Below, piece after piece: positions 16,696 through 25,379 of a stretch of 64,000 nt of DNA. Both the position numbers and the translations under genes were made by a program. The notes under the pieces were generated by a model, which saw nothing but the letters and a program-made list of their open reading frames with translations, did no database searches and was not told where the DNA came from. The DNA is from Aureispira sp963837355 (GTDB lineage Bacteria; Bacteroidota; Bacteroidia; Chitinophagales; Saprospiraceae): positions 682,001 to 746,000 of the forward strand of contig CAWIMY010000003.1 of assembly GCA_963837355.1 (NCBI GenBank). Reading direction: 5' to 3'. The stretch's first letter is position 1; each line of letters starts with the position of its first letter.

Positions 16696-17013
16696 ATGAA
16701 TAAAGGAGACTTAATTGATAAAATTGCACAAAAAGCAGGTTTTAGAAAAGCGGATGCCGCCGCTGCTTTAGATGCCGTATTGGAATGTATTCAAGAGGCG
16801 TTAGAGCAAGGCGAAAAAGTAACACTAGTCAACTTCTGCACCCTTCACACTGCCTACCGCGCTCCTCGAAAAGGTGTCAATCCCTCTAACAATGACCCCG
16901 TAATGATTGGTGAAAAAGTCATGGTTAAATTCAAAGCAGGTAAATTGCTTTCGGATGCTGTCAACACCCCCAAACTCCTCAAGGAGCTCAAACCAAATTC
17001 TAAACCGCTTTAA
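16696..17013 (+). CDS. HU/IHF-family DNA-binding protein
   Basis: I use the ATG at 16696 (105 residues). The longer open frame upstream has no family character. The N-terminal helices MNKGDLIDKIAQKAGFRKAD and AAAALDAVLECIQEALEQGE are typical of HU. The beta arm follows as RAPRKGVNPSNND and then PVMIGEKVMVKFKAGKLL. The usual GFG before the arm is replaced by NFCTL, and the arm tip has NPSNND rather than NPxTG, so it is a diverged family member. HU proteins bend DNA and act as dimers in nucleoid packaging or at specific promoters. The unusually long upstream region suggests special regulation. Confidence 0.9.
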   Translation: MNKGDLIDKIAQKAGFRKADAAAALDAVLECIQEALEQGEKVTLVNFCTLHTAYRAPRKGVNPSNNDPVMIGEKVMVKFKAGKLLSDAVNTPKLLKELKPNSKPL

Positions 17014-17028
17014 TTCCCCTAGAGGCAA

Positions 17029-17775
17029 CTAACCTTCGTGTACTGCTCTAGCCATTTCGATCATCAATTCGGGCTGCTGCTCTAGAGCATTGCCAACAAC
17101 AATTACATCTGCCCCAGCTCGAACATTCGCCCGCGCTTGCGCAGCGGTTCGAATACCGCCACCGACAATCAATGGAATGTCGGTGGCGGTTTTTACCGCA
17201 TCAATCATCGTTGTACTAATCGGCTGCCGCGCGCCACTCCCCGCGTCCATATACAACAATTTTAGCCCCAGCATTTCACCTGCCATTGCCGTACAAACAG
17301 CAATACTGTCTTTGTTCGCAGGTATTGGAAACGTATTGGACATGTAAGAAACGGAAGTGGGTACGCCCCCATCTACCAAAATATAGCCCGTAGCAATAAC
17401 TTCTAGGGGACTAATTTTGAGATAAGGGGCAATTTCTACCTGTTTGCCAATGAGCAATTCGGCGTTGCGCCCAGAGATGAGCGACAGCAACAACAAACCA
17501 TCGGCTTTGTAACTCAACTGCCGTGAGCTGCCTGGAAATAAGATTACAGGAATGGTAGTTTGGGCTTTGATCGCGCTGATCATGTTGTCCAATTCGTTGT
17601 TAACCACCAAACTGCCCCCTACAAAAAAATAATCGACAGATGCTTGCTCTGCCAATGTCACTAGAGGCTCAATGCCCGATAACGCCAATTTATCGGGATC
17701 GATCAAAACGACAAAATTTTTCTTTCCCGCTCTTTTATCGGCTTGTAAATTGGTGTAAATCTGTTGGTCTTTCAT
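17029..17775 (-). CDS. Geranylgeranylglyceryl/heptaprenylglyceryl phosphate synthase-like protein
   Basis: This 248-residue TIM-barrel protein belongs to the GGGPS/PcrB family, which joins glycerol-1-phosphate to a prenyl diphosphate. The N-terminal FVVLIDPDKL holds the Mg-binding Asp. FFVGGSLVVNNELDN, PVILFPGSS and ATGYILVDGG follow in order. The phosphate-binding end of the barrel is LLYMDAGSGARQP, then LIVGGGIRTAAQ and VVGNALEQ. Group II members are widespread in Bacteroidota, where their product is not fully established. It converges on the HU-like gene with 15 bases between stops. Confidence 0.9.
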   Translation of the reverse strand: MKDQQIYTNLQADKRAGKKNFVVLIDPDKLALSGIEPLVTLAEQASVDYFFVGGSLVVNNELDNMISAIKAQTTIPVILFPGSSRQLSYKADGLLLLSLISGRNAELLIGKQVEIAPYLKISPLEVIATGYILVDGGVPTSVSYMSNTFPIPANKDSIAVCTAMAGEMLGLKLLYMDAGSGARQPISTTMIDAVKTATDIPLIVGGGIRTAAQARANVRAGADVIVVGNALEQQPELMIEMARAVHEG

Positions 17776-18212
17776 AGTAATGGAAATAGCGGCATAGCGT
17801 AATGGATCAATCTAGCCCTCAAAAGTAGCGCTTTGTCTACAAATTACCCGTTCTCTCCTAAGCTTTGTCGAAATTTTTCGTTATTTTTAGTAACAAGGAA
17901 GCGGCATGTACTGCCTAAAATACGTTCTTCTATCATATTCTCGCCATAGCAGTCCCTACTAGATTTTTTTTTGCTGTAATAATCTAGGTTGGCTTATTTG
18001 TTGAACGAGTTTATACTAAGAAAACAACGATTACTTTTTCAAGATTTTATATACGCTTCAGGCTTGTAAGTACCTTTTTATACGTTTGTGAATTCTTCTA
18101 ATTTCCAACCTAAGCAAACGCCTACTAATGGTTTACTGCCTTATCTTTTGGTAAGTAACAGTAGTTATGACTCTGATTTATTTTATTTTTCAATCACTTA
18201 ACCATTTAAGTT
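17776..18212. other. Intergenic region upstream of the MbnP-like gene
   Basis: A gap of 437 bases between divergent genes. It is AT-rich with several T-runs. I see no reading frame, RNA gene, repeat or convincing TAnnTTTG promoter, although promoters for both flanking genes must be here. Confidence 0.4.
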
Positions 18213-18992
18213 ATGCGTTTATTCTTATTTATTTCTGCGCTTGTCGCTTTTGCATTAATTGCTTGCGATAAAGCCACCAACGACACAGAAGAAAAGACAG
18301 GAACAGTCGAGTTGGTTTTTAAAGCCCGTTATGACGGTGCGCCCCTTCTTATGTATACCGATATTAGCACGGGGTTGTCCGTTCATCCAAAAACATTGAC
18401 TTTCAAAAAGCTGGAATTTTTCATTTCCAAAGTCATAGCAACAAAAGGAGACGATCTGTTAGATCTACTGGAGGTAGGCTACGTTACCTTTACCAACCTC
18501 ACAGATGCAACAGGAGCCGAAACAGGGTACAAAGTGACCATTACCGATGTTCCTGTGGGCACTTACAGCAAATTACAATATGGAGTGGGTCTTCCTGATG
18601 CCGTCAACAATACCGAACCTGGTGATTATAGCGATTCTAGTAACCCTTTATCACTAGGAGCCAATTACTGGGCAAGCTGGAACAGCTATATTTTCTGTAA
18701 AATTGAAGGCGATGCTAGCTTGACCGATACGACTAGTGCTGGTTTCTTGTACCACGCTGGCGTTAATGGCATGTACCAAACGCGTTCTTTTGATAAGGAA
18801 TTTACTGTTGATGCCGATGCTAGCACGGAGGTGATTTTTCATTTACACGCACAAGATTTATTCTTCCAAGCGGGACAAGAAATTGATGTCCTCAATGAGA
18901 ATTCAACCCACTCTGGCGCTGCTGGAAGTACCGCTTACATCCTAGCGGAAAGAGCCATCACTAACTTGGCAGATGCCTTGCACGTTCACTAG
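18213..18992 (+). CDS. MbnP-like copper-binding lipoprotein
   Basis: A 259-residue protein with a lipoprotein signal (FISALVAFALIACDK, lipid Cys18). The mature part matches the MbnP family. It has a beta-sandwich core with TVELVFKARYDGAPL, a segment ANYWASWNSYIFCKIEG with Trp153 and Trp156, and a late HLHAQDLFF. In characterised MbnP, one Trp is oxidised to kynurenine by the partner MbnH, and this creates a copper site with His ligands. The MbnH-like gene follows by 46 bases, exactly the known pairing. I infer copper handling at the outer surface or in the periplasm. Which Trp is modified cannot be read from the sequence. Confidence 0.85.
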   Translation: MRLFLFISALVAFALIACDKATNDTEEKTGTVELVFKARYDGAPLLMYTDISTGLSVHPKTLTFKKLEFFISKVIATKGDDLLDLLEVGYVTFTNLTDATGAETGYKVTITDVPVGTYSKLQYGVGLPDAVNNTEPGDYSDSSNPLSLGANYWASWNSYIFCKIEGDASLTDTTSAGFLYHAGVNGMYQTRSFDKEFTVDADASTEVIFHLHAQDLFFQAGQEIDVLNENSTHSGAAGSTAYILAERAITNLADALHVH

Positions 18993-19038
18993 AGGCTTTT
19001 TTGCCCCAGTTCAATCTTAGACCTCCAAATCTATTCGT

Positions 19039-20196
19039 ATGTATTACAAATTATTCACGGTTTCTCTAGTCTTAGTTGTTAGTGTGTTTGCTTGTCGCCC
19101 AACAGAACCACTAGACGTGGATGACGGAGTAGACCTGACCGATATTGCTTACAACACTACTAATTACACGGTGACGCCTCCACAGGGTTTTCCAGCAATG
19201 GATATTCCTGCGGATAATCCCATGACAGAAGAGGGCATTCGCTTAGGGCGGCATTTGTTTTACGACCCTATTCTATCACTCGATTCTACGATTTCTTGTG
19301 AAAGTTGTCACAAACAGGATAAAGCGTTTACCGATGGTGTCGCTTTTTCTACGGGAATCGATGGCTTGGTAGGCAAGCGCAGCTCCATGTCCTTGATTAA
19401 TGTCGGGTATAACTGGGTGCGCGGCCGCCAGCACAATTTTATGTGGGATGGCCGCTTTGCGACGCTGGAAGAGCAAGTGATCGATGGACCAATTATTGAC
19501 CCTGTAGAAATGGCCAATACTCGCGCTAATGTAGAGCGCAGCTTGCGCAATCATCCAACCTATCCTAGAATGTTTCGCGAGGCGTTTGGTATTGCCAACA
19601 GCAATGACCTCACCTTAGAAATGGTAGGCAAAGCCATTGCACAGTTCATGCGGACGCTCAATTCGGCGCGCTCTAGGTATGACCAAGATGCTTGGGACAG
19701 CTTTGTGTATCTCTCCGCCCAAGAAGTGCGGGGAATGGATTTATTCATCGGAGATGCAGCGGGCTCGCCTAGTTCCAAAGATGGAGAGTGTGCCCACTGT
19801 CACAGCTTTTCGACTAACAAAGCGTTGTTTGCGCGCAATGAGTATTCTAATAATGGCTTAGATCCCGCGACGAACTTGACGGATTTTTTGGATTATGGAT
19901 TGGGTGGGATAACTGGTAATGCTCCTGAAAATGGCACTTTCCGAGAAGTGAGCTTGCGCAACATTGCCTTGACCGCTCCTTATATGCACGACGGGCGTTT
20001 TGCTACCTTGGAAGAAGTACTAGACCACTACGTGTCAGACGTTCACCCTGCGCCCAATTTGGCATCTGAGTTGAGTACAGCGACGACTTTATCACAATTA
20101 ACACAAAACGACAAAGAGGACATTATTGCCTTCTTACATGCGTTGACCGATACGAGCTATATCCATAAAGAAGAATGGAAGAGTCCATTTAATTAG
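19039..20196 (+). CDS. MbnH/MauG-type dihaem cytochrome c peroxidase-like lipoprotein
   Basis: A 385-residue protein with a lipobox (VVSVFACRP, Cys19) and two c-type haem sites, CESCH (Cys87, Cys90, His91) and CAHCH (Cys251, Cys254, His255). The sequence around them (DKAFTDGVAFSTG, FMWDGRFATLEEQ, YMHDGRFATLEEV) is standard for the bacterial dihaem peroxidase/MauG group. Because it follows an MbnP-like gene, the more specific assignment is MbnH, which oxidises a Trp on MbnP rather than removing peroxide. A clear terminator follows, so the pair forms a two-gene operon. Confidence 0.88.
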   Translation: MYYKLFTVSLVLVVSVFACRPTEPLDVDDGVDLTDIAYNTTNYTVTPPQGFPAMDIPADNPMTEEGIRLGRHLFYDPILSLDSTISCESCHKQDKAFTDGVAFSTGIDGLVGKRSSMSLINVGYNWVRGRQHNFMWDGRFATLEEQVIDGPIIDPVEMANTRANVERSLRNHPTYPRMFREAFGIANSNDLTLEMVGKAIAQFMRTLNSARSRYDQDAWDSFVYLSAQEVRGMDLFIGDAAGSPSSKDGECAHCHSFSTNKALFARNEYSNNGLDPATNLTDFLDYGLGGITGNAPENGTFREVSLRNIALTAPYMHDGRFATLEEVLDHYVSDVHPAPNLASELSTATTLSQLTQNDKEDIIAFLHALTDTSYIHKEEWKSPFN

Positions 20197-20227
20197 GAGT
20201 AGCTTGGTATCAAACTTGTTATTCTTT

Positions 20228-20274
20228 AACATCCCGTGCTAGGCGTAGAACCCTAGTGCGGGATGTTCTGTTTT
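20228..20274 (+). terminator. Rho-independent terminator of the MbnP/MbnH operon
   Basis: AACATCCCG at 20228-20236 pairs with CGGGATGTT ending at 20267. An inner CTAGG/CCTAG stem extends the hairpin, and CTGTTTT follows. It starts 32 bases after the stop codon of the dihaem gene. Confidence 0.8.
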
Positions 20275-20317
20275 AGAATAGATTTTATTTACTTTTGCTA
20301 ATTATTTCAACGAAGCG

Positions 20318-21145
20318 TTGTATCGCTTCCACTTAACCATTGTACTTGTGTCTTCTTCTCTCCCGCTCTCTTTGCTTCTTACCTGTATGGTTCTTTTTAG
20401 CGCTTGTGTCAATACCTCCAACACGACAACGCCAACAACAACGACCACTGATGCCACTACAACCACCCAAGATGGTCGCCAAGTCGTCATCCGTCAAGCC
20501 GGGCAACTTCAAGTAGTTGAACCCGACACCATCCGATTAACGCCTAATCCTTATTCGTCTTTGGTAGACATAGACACGCGCTTTGGGACGATGAAAGTAG
20601 AACTATTTTTTGAGGCACAAGGACACCGAGAAAATTTCATTAAATTAGCCAAAGAAGCCTACTACGACAGCTTGCTTTTTCACCGTGTTATCAAGGGATT
20701 TATGGCGCAAGGTGGCGATCCCAATTCCAAAAATGCACCTTTGGGCACCCGCTTGGGCAGTGGTAGTTCAGGTTATCAACAGCCCGCCGAAATTGGGCAA
20801 CATTATTACCACATCAAAGGCGCTTTGGCTGCCGCAAGACAGCCTGATGAAACCAACCCCGAAAAAGCCTCTTCGGGGAGTCAATTTTATATTGTACAAG
20901 GCAGCAGCGTCGCCCCTATACAGTTGGATAAAAACGAGCGAGAATACGACATGGTGTATACCGAAAAACAACGGCAATTGTATTATCAATTGGGTGGAGC
21001 CCCTCAATTGGATATGGAGTACACGGTTTTTGGACGCGTGTACGAAGGGTTTGAAGTGATTGACAGCATCTGTACACACCCCACGGATGCGTATGCACGG
21101 CCTAAGGAAAATTTGGCGATGGTCGTCCGAATTGTACGAGAGTAA
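20318..21145 (+). CDS. Cyclophilin-type peptidyl-prolyl isomerase lipoprotein
   Basis: A 275-residue protein. The start is uncertain. TTG at 20318 gives a full lipoprotein signal ending in LFSACVN (Cys30), while the first ATG (20387) would leave the signal too short. A Thr-rich linker (about 32-48) leads to the cyclophilin domain: VDIDTRFGTMKVELF, then RENFIKLAKEAYYDSLLFHR and VIKGFMAQGGDPN, and SSGSQFYIVQG. The catalytic Arg of the FHR motif and the Gln of MAQGGDP are present. Such enzymes assist folding of exported proteins by proline isomerisation. It is probably its own transcription unit. Confidence 0.88.
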   Translation: MYRFHLTIVLVSSSLPLSLLLTCMVLFSACVNTSNTTTPTTTTTDATTTTQDGRQVVIRQAGQLQVVEPDTIRLTPNPYSSLVDIDTRFGTMKVELFFEAQGHRENFIKLAKEAYYDSLLFHRVIKGFMAQGGDPNSKNAPLGTRLGSGSSGYQQPAEIGQHYYHIKGALAAARQPDETNPEKASSGSQFYIVQGSSVAPIQLDKNEREYDMVYTEKQRQLYYQLGGAPQLDMEYTVFGRVYEGFEVIDSICTHPTDAYARPKENLAMVVRIVRE

Positions 21146-21154
21146 GTAAAAAAA

Positions 21155-21189
21155 AGTCAGGACGGCGATTTCCAGACACCGCCCTAACT
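21155..21189 (-). terminator. Imperfect hairpin terminator, minus strand
   Basis: Read on the minus strand, a GC-rich imperfect stem (arms 21176-21189 and 21155-21168, ten paired positions) is followed by a run of T residues (A-run at 21148-21155 on the plus strand). It would end transcription coming from the three minus-strand genes at 21292-23155. Confidence 0.45.
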
Positions 21190-21291
21190 GTCTTACAAAA
21201 GTAACTAAAAACACTGCCAAAAAGCCGTTGCACAGTCAACCATACTTCTTCTCTGTGCAGGGCTTGCTTTCAGCAGTAGCTTGGGTACCCC

Positions 21292-21699
21292 TTAGGGATG
21301 TACGTGAAATTCGGTCGTATCCATCGCCTCTTCGCCGTTGTGGTTGGAGACGCTGGTCATCATCGCGTAGTCGGCATGCATGGTAGCAGTGACCACTACA
21401 TAGGTGTCTATTGCGTGGCTCGTGCCATGCTCATGCCCGCCCAAGCTCAACACATCCCTACTCATTGTTTTATTCGTTACCGTAATAGAATAATTGTGTA
21501 ATTCATCGTCGTCCAAAAAGGTAACTTTTACAGGAACCGTATCCCCTGAGTTGTAGGTCATGCCCTCCATAGGTTGGGTCACCTGTATGCTCGGCTGGCT
21601 GATGTGGTCATGGTCGTCATCGTGGTTGTCCTCTTTTTGACAAGCGGTAAACGCAATAACAAATAGCAATAAACTGGTAAAAATGATGGTATTTTTCAT
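21292..21699 (-). CDS. Small histidine-rich lipoprotein
   Basis: A 135-residue lipoprotein with signal MKNTIIFTSLLLFVIAFTAC (lipid Cys20) and a mature N-terminus EDNHDDDHDHIS that should bind metal ions. Further His residues are spread through the protein (GHEHGTSHA, SNHNG, and the C-terminal FHVHP). The middle (PSIQVTQPMEGMTYNSGDTV, PVKVTFLDDD) looks like an immunoglobulin-type sandwich. I infer a copper or zinc binding surface protein because of the His clusters and the nearby MbnP/MbnH pair. It is the last gene of a three-gene minus-strand operon and sits 50 bases after the barrel gene. Confidence 0.7.
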   Translation of the reverse strand: MKNTIIFTSLLLFVIAFTACQKEDNHDDDHDHISQPSIQVTQPMEGMTYNSGDTVPVKVTFLDDDELHNYSITVTNKTMSRDVLSLGGHEHGTSHAIDTYVVVTATMHADYAMMTSVSNHNGEEAMDTTEFHVHP

Positions 21700-21749
21700 G
21701 ATCTTATTGAGAATATAGAGAAGCCTATGGCTTCTTTAAAAAAATGTTT

Positions 21750-22676
21750 TTAGAATAAATAATTAACCTGTGCCATCAAACGGGCTTCGTTGTGTACTTG
21801 CCCACTGGCCAGCTCTTGCCAAAGCGGCTGTTGATACTCTACCCCAACTTGTATGTTTTTGAAATAGACGTTGCAACTCACGGTAGCCAACAGCTGGGTG
21901 CCGCCTGAGTAAACGCGGTCGTAGCCTCTGTTTTTGTTGCGGGCTAGCTGTTCTACTTGCAGACCTGCTTGCGGAGCAAATGTCCAATTCTTAGCTTTAA
22001 ATACCCCAAAGCCCACTAAACTAGTGCTCCACTGGTTGCCCAATTGGTAGCCCTCGGCATTAGTCATGTTTATTTGGTAAGTACTGCCAAGATTGATCCC
22101 CCATTTTGGGCGGCGCAAGGTATAAGCCCCCGACAATACAAAGCTCCAAGCTCCTGTGCCCAACTGAAACGCGACTGGAAGCGGCACTTTATCACTATCT
22201 ACGGCACGGTGTGCCCCTGTTGGTGCCTGTAGCCCGCCCCCCAACATAAGATTGTGTTGGGTTTGAGCATTAGAATCCAACCGCGCAGTGTTGTACACTT
22301 GATAAAAAGCCAACAAAGAAACATCTCCCAACCCATTTAATTGAGTAGAAGCATCGTCTGCTGCTTGCTGCAAATTAATTTTGTAGGGAATAAAAGCCAT
22401 TATTTGCACCCTAGGATGCGGATAAATACGCGTCTGTAGACTTAGACTATAATAAGCATCTCGCGTAGGCTGCCCACTTAGGCCATCATGCCCATTAAGT
22501 GTGCCCAGAGTACTATAACGCCCCATTAAACCAATATAATGCTTGTGAAAATTCGGAAAGAGGCCATTCTGGAAATTGCCTATAACAGGGCAACCTCCAT
22601 CACAGGCCCACAATTGATAGGGCAGTATACTGAGCAATACGCACAGCATCCCCCACCAAAATTGGCGTTGTTGCAT
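21750..22676 (-). CDS. Outer-membrane barrel protein with an N-terminal CDGGCP motif
   Basis: I start at the ATG at 22676, which opens a signal sequence (FWWGMLCVLLSILPYQLWA). The mature protein begins with CDGGCPVIGNFQNG, a two-Cys loop at the very N-terminus. It is followed by about 280 residues of amphipathic strands (YYSLSLQTRIYPHPRVQIMA, WSFVLSGAYTLRR, QVGVEYQQ) and ends in LMAQVNYLF with a terminal Phe. This is a beta-barrel of the transporter-like family often named for phenol degradation. The exposed Cys pair and the operon (Cys-rich protein upstream, His-rich lipoprotein downstream) point to metal uptake or export. That role is inference. Confidence 0.75.
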   Translation of the reverse strand: MQQRQFWWGMLCVLLSILPYQLWACDGGCPVIGNFQNGLFPNFHKHYIGLMGRYSTLGTLNGHDGLSGQPTRDAYYSLSLQTRIYPHPRVQIMAFIPYKINLQQAADDASTQLNGLGDVSLLAFYQVYNTARLDSNAQTQHNLMLGGGLQAPTGAHRAVDSDKVPLPVAFQLGTGAWSFVLSGAYTLRRPKWGINLGSTYQINMTNAEGYQLGNQWSTSLVGFGVFKAKNWTFAPQAGLQVEQLARNKNRGYDRVYSGGTQLLATVSCNVYFKNIQVGVEYQQPLWQELASGQVHNEARLMAQVNYLF

Positions 22677-22735
22677 GGTTGTCGTTTTTACGAAAACAAA
22701 GGAACACGTTGTGAATACAACGGTTGATAAGAAAT

Positions 22736-23155
22736 TTAGCTGTGGATAGTACCGTTTAGACGCCGAGGCGGGTCTAATAGCTCTTCTATGGCCAAGCGGT
22801 CGCATAGAGTGGCAGGTCTACCAATAGTAGTGGTAGCGATAGGCCGTATAGAAACACGGGTCGCTTCCCACCAATTGGGTAAGGGTTGTAAGAGCCCAAT
22901 CAACGGTTGTAGGCTTATTTCTTTTAGAGAAGTATTTTTCTTATTGGGAGCATTTTCGGTATGCTCCTCTTGGGCGGCCAACATGGTTTTGAGGTGGCAT
23001 TTTCCATTACATTTGAGCGCGGGTTTAGCCTTGTTGACACAGTATTTTTCGGTAATTTGCTCCTTTTGGAAGGCGTAATAAGCGCATACGATGCCCTGAT
23101 AGCCTGCTTGCAGGCCAATTAGGATCATAAATAGTATGCAAATTACTGTTCTCAT
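22736..23155 (-). CDS. Small exported Cys-rich protein (CNGKCHL motif)
   Basis: A 139-residue protein with a signal segment (TVICILFMILIGLQAGYQGI) and a mature N-terminus KYCVNKAKPALKCNGKCHL holding three Cys and a His. I recall this short motif in many Bacteroidota proteins encoded next to copper or other metal genes, but I know of no assigned function. The C-terminal half has no clear features. It is the first gene of the minus-strand operon, 59 bases upstream of the barrel gene. The clustered Cys and His residues fit metal binding. Confidence 0.7.
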   Translation of the reverse strand: MRTVICILFMILIGLQAGYQGIVCAYYAFQKEQITEKYCVNKAKPALKCNGKCHLKTMLAAQEEHTENAPNKKNTSLKEISLQPLIGLLQPLPNWWEATRVSIRPIATTTIGRPATLCDRLAIEELLDPPRRLNGTIHS

Positions 23156-23223
23156 CCTATAAAGGTAAGCCTTTTGTCCAAAGGTACCACTATTCTTTCA
23201 CGAGTTTTTACCAAAAATATCCC

Positions 23224-23931
23224 ATGCTGCGTTTTACTGTTTTTATCTTATTTTTCTATTATAATGCTTGTTCTACCCCAACCCGCCTTGCTTCTTCCCC
23301 ATCGGGGCTACCCAGTGTGCCGCCCCCATTGGGCAGCGATAGCGCCTATTGGCATCAGGAAGAATTTGTACAGACCGTACTCCTCAAAGGGTTGCACTCC
23401 GTTCATTTCGCGCCTTACGTGGATAGTTTTTGCCTATTCGCTTACGCGGAATCCAAGGAAAATATAAAGGCTCAATTTGAAGGGCTAGTAGGCCTCGGCG
23501 ATCTCAACGGAGACCAGCACCCCGACTCTGTGTATACGCTTACGGCTTTTGACTGTTCTGACTATTATATAGGTGCTTATTATTTTACCGATACGAGTTT
23601 ACCGCGCCTACTAACTGATTCAGAGTGCTGCCACCCCGAGAATATTTTTGCCATGGGCGATATTGACGAAGATGGGTTACAAGAAATTGCGCAGTTTTAT
23701 TCCTCTTGTGCTAGCCGCTACAAATCCATGTTGTACTGGACGCTTAAAGACGGCTCTTGGCAGCAATTTGGACGCAGTACCTTTTGTTTAAACGAGACCT
23801 ACGATCCCTACCGCAATTTTTCTCAACGCTATCGAAAACTAGCCAAAGGAGTCGTAGAAGTCTTGGAAATCTCGGATGAAGATGCCGAAGAGAACCTAAC
23901 AACAGAGTGGCTACGGCTCGAAATAAAATAA
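23224..23931 (+). CDS. Putative lipoprotein with two FG-GAP-like calcium-binding loops
   Basis: A 235-residue protein with signal MLRFTVFILFFYYNACS (lipid Cys16). Two loops match the D-x-(D/N)-x-D-G pattern of FG-GAP/VCBS repeats: VGLGDLNGDQHPDSV (about 90-104) and FAMGDIDEDGLQEIA (about 141-155). They may bind calcium in a partial beta-propeller. Six Cys residues occur in the mature part, including CCHPE. I do not recognise the family. It is divergent from the metal-related operon with only 68 bases between starts. Its stop lies about 65 bases from the convergent lysA gene. Confidence 0.65.
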   Translation: MLRFTVFILFFYYNACSTPTRLASSPSGLPSVPPPLGSDSAYWHQEEFVQTVLLKGLHSVHFAPYVDSFCLFAYAESKENIKAQFEGLVGLGDLNGDQHPDSVYTLTAFDCSDYYIGAYYFTDTSLPRLLTDSECCHPENIFAMGDIDEDGLQEIAQFYSSCASRYKSMLYWTLKDGSWQQFGRSTFCLNETYDPYRNFSQRYRKLAKGVVEVLEISDEDAEENLTTEWLRLEIK

Positions 23932-23995
23932 AGGAGCGCACCTATTGGCGTTTTAATACTAACAACCAACCAATAGGCGCGCCCTCTATACACAA

Positions 23996-25270
23996 CTACA
24001 AACTTTCTTCCATCGCTGCAATTCCACCAAATTCCAAGACAGGATCAGGCTGGTTGCGCAACAAGTCTTCTAAGTTTTCACGAGCGCGAATCAGATGTGC
24101 TTGGCCTTGGTGTACTAAGACTTCCGCAGGGCGGTAGCGGCTGTTGTAATTGGAAGCCATCGAAAAGCAGTACGCCCCTGCATTTTTGAAACCAATGATG
24201 TCGCCCGCTTTAATTTCACTGAGACGGCGGTTCCAACCAAACGTATCCGTTTCACAAATATAGCCGACCACCGTGTAAATTTTGGGTTTGCCCAAGGGAT
24301 TGGATACGTTGACCATGTCGTGGTGGGCACCATAAAACATCGGACGAATGAAATGATTGAAACCCGTATCCAAGCCTGCAAAAACAGTAGAAGTAGTTTG
24401 TTTCACCACATTGGTGGTCGCCAGAAACGTGCCTGCCTCGCTCACTAGGTATTTCCCTGGTTCAAAAACCAAGGTCAAGTCCTTGCCCGTCTCTTCACAA
24501 AAAGCCGTGAATTGCTCGGTAATCATCTGCCCAAACTGTTCCATATCCGTCTCCATGTCGTGGGCTTTGTATTTTACTTTGAACCCTGACCCAAAATCTA
24601 AGTATTCTAAATCGTCAAACGCGCGCGCAGCATCAAACAACAATTTAGCAGCGTGTCCGAATACATCCACATCCAAAATATCGGAGCCCGTGTGCATGTG
24701 TACCCCTTCTATCCGCATATTCAGGGTCTTCACTAAGCGGTGTACCAAAGGCATTTGATGGATAGAAATACCAAATTTAGAATCAATGTGTCCTACCGAA
24801 ATATTGCTGTTGCCCCCTGCCATAATGTGCGGATTGATCCGCACACAAAAAGCCTTGCCCGCATGGTGCAAGCCCATGTATTCCAGCGTTTCAATGTTAT
24901 CAATATTGATTCGTACGCCGAGCTCTATGGCCGCTTCTAATTCTTCGATGGAGACAGAATTGGGCGTATACATGATTTCTTGGGGGGCAAAACCTGCTTT
25001 TATTCCTAGTAAAATCTCTTGATAAGAGACCGCGTCTAGACCTGCTCCAAGTTGTTGAAGCAAGCGCAGCACCGAGATGTTGGTCAACGCCTTGCACGCA
25101 TAGTGAATCTTAACGTTAGAAACGCCGCGCAAGGCGTGGCGCATGGTTTGGTATTGCTGCTGGATGCGCGCCGCATCGTAGACAAATAAAGGGGTGCCGT
25201 AGGTCTCGGCTAAGGCAACGGCGCTTAGTCCGCCGATCTCAAATTGTGCTGTTTCTTCGTTAAAAAGCAT
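23996..25270 (-). CDS. lysA: Diaminopimelate decarboxylase
   Basis: I choose the ATG at 25270 (424 residues). The open frame reaches further upstream but crosses a terminator hairpin. LysA converts meso-diaminopimelate to lysine with PLP, the last step of lysine synthesis. The PLP-binding Lys60 lies in IHYACKALTN. DAVSYQEI and RINPHIMAGG follow, HMHTGSDI contributes the catalytic His, and LDFGSGFK is the glycine-rich phosphate loop. Near the end are the second-domain residues CETDTFGWNR and GAYCFSMASNYNSR, with the Tyr that closes the site of the partner subunit. All key residues are present. The length is normal. Confidence 0.95.
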   Translation of the reverse strand: MLFNEETAQFEIGGLSAVALAETYGTPLFVYDAARIQQQYQTMRHALRGVSNVKIHYACKALTNISVLRLLQQLGAGLDAVSYQEILLGIKAGFAPQEIMYTPNSVSIEELEAAIELGVRINIDNIETLEYMGLHHAGKAFCVRINPHIMAGGNSNISVGHIDSKFGISIHQMPLVHRLVKTLNMRIEGVHMHTGSDILDVDVFGHAAKLLFDAARAFDDLEYLDFGSGFKVKYKAHDMETDMEQFGQMITEQFTAFCEETGKDLTLVFEPGKYLVSEAGTFLATTNVVKQTTSTVFAGLDTGFNHFIRPMFYGAHHDMVNVSNPLGKPKIYTVVGYICETDTFGWNRRLSEIKAGDIIGFKNAGAYCFSMASNYNSRYRPAEVLVHQGQAHLIRARENLEDLLRNQPDPVLEFGGIAAMEESL

Positions 25271-25305
25271 GGTGTAGTGCTGATTGCGTGATAAAAATAA
25301 GTTAA

Positions 25306-25345
25306 AAACAAAAAAAGCGATTGACCCTACTTGGATCAATCGCTT
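25306..25345 (-). terminator. Rho-independent terminator between the small CxxC gene and lysA
   Basis: On the minus strand, AAGCGATTGA (25345-25336) pairs exactly with TCAATCGCTT (25324-25315) around an 11-base loop. A run of T residues follows. It lies upstream of lysA and downstream of the 43-codon gene, so it should end that gene's transcript, or act as an attenuator in front of lysA. Confidence 0.75.
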
Positions 25346-25379
25346 ATAAACTATGGTACTTCCGTTGTTTATCGTGGCT

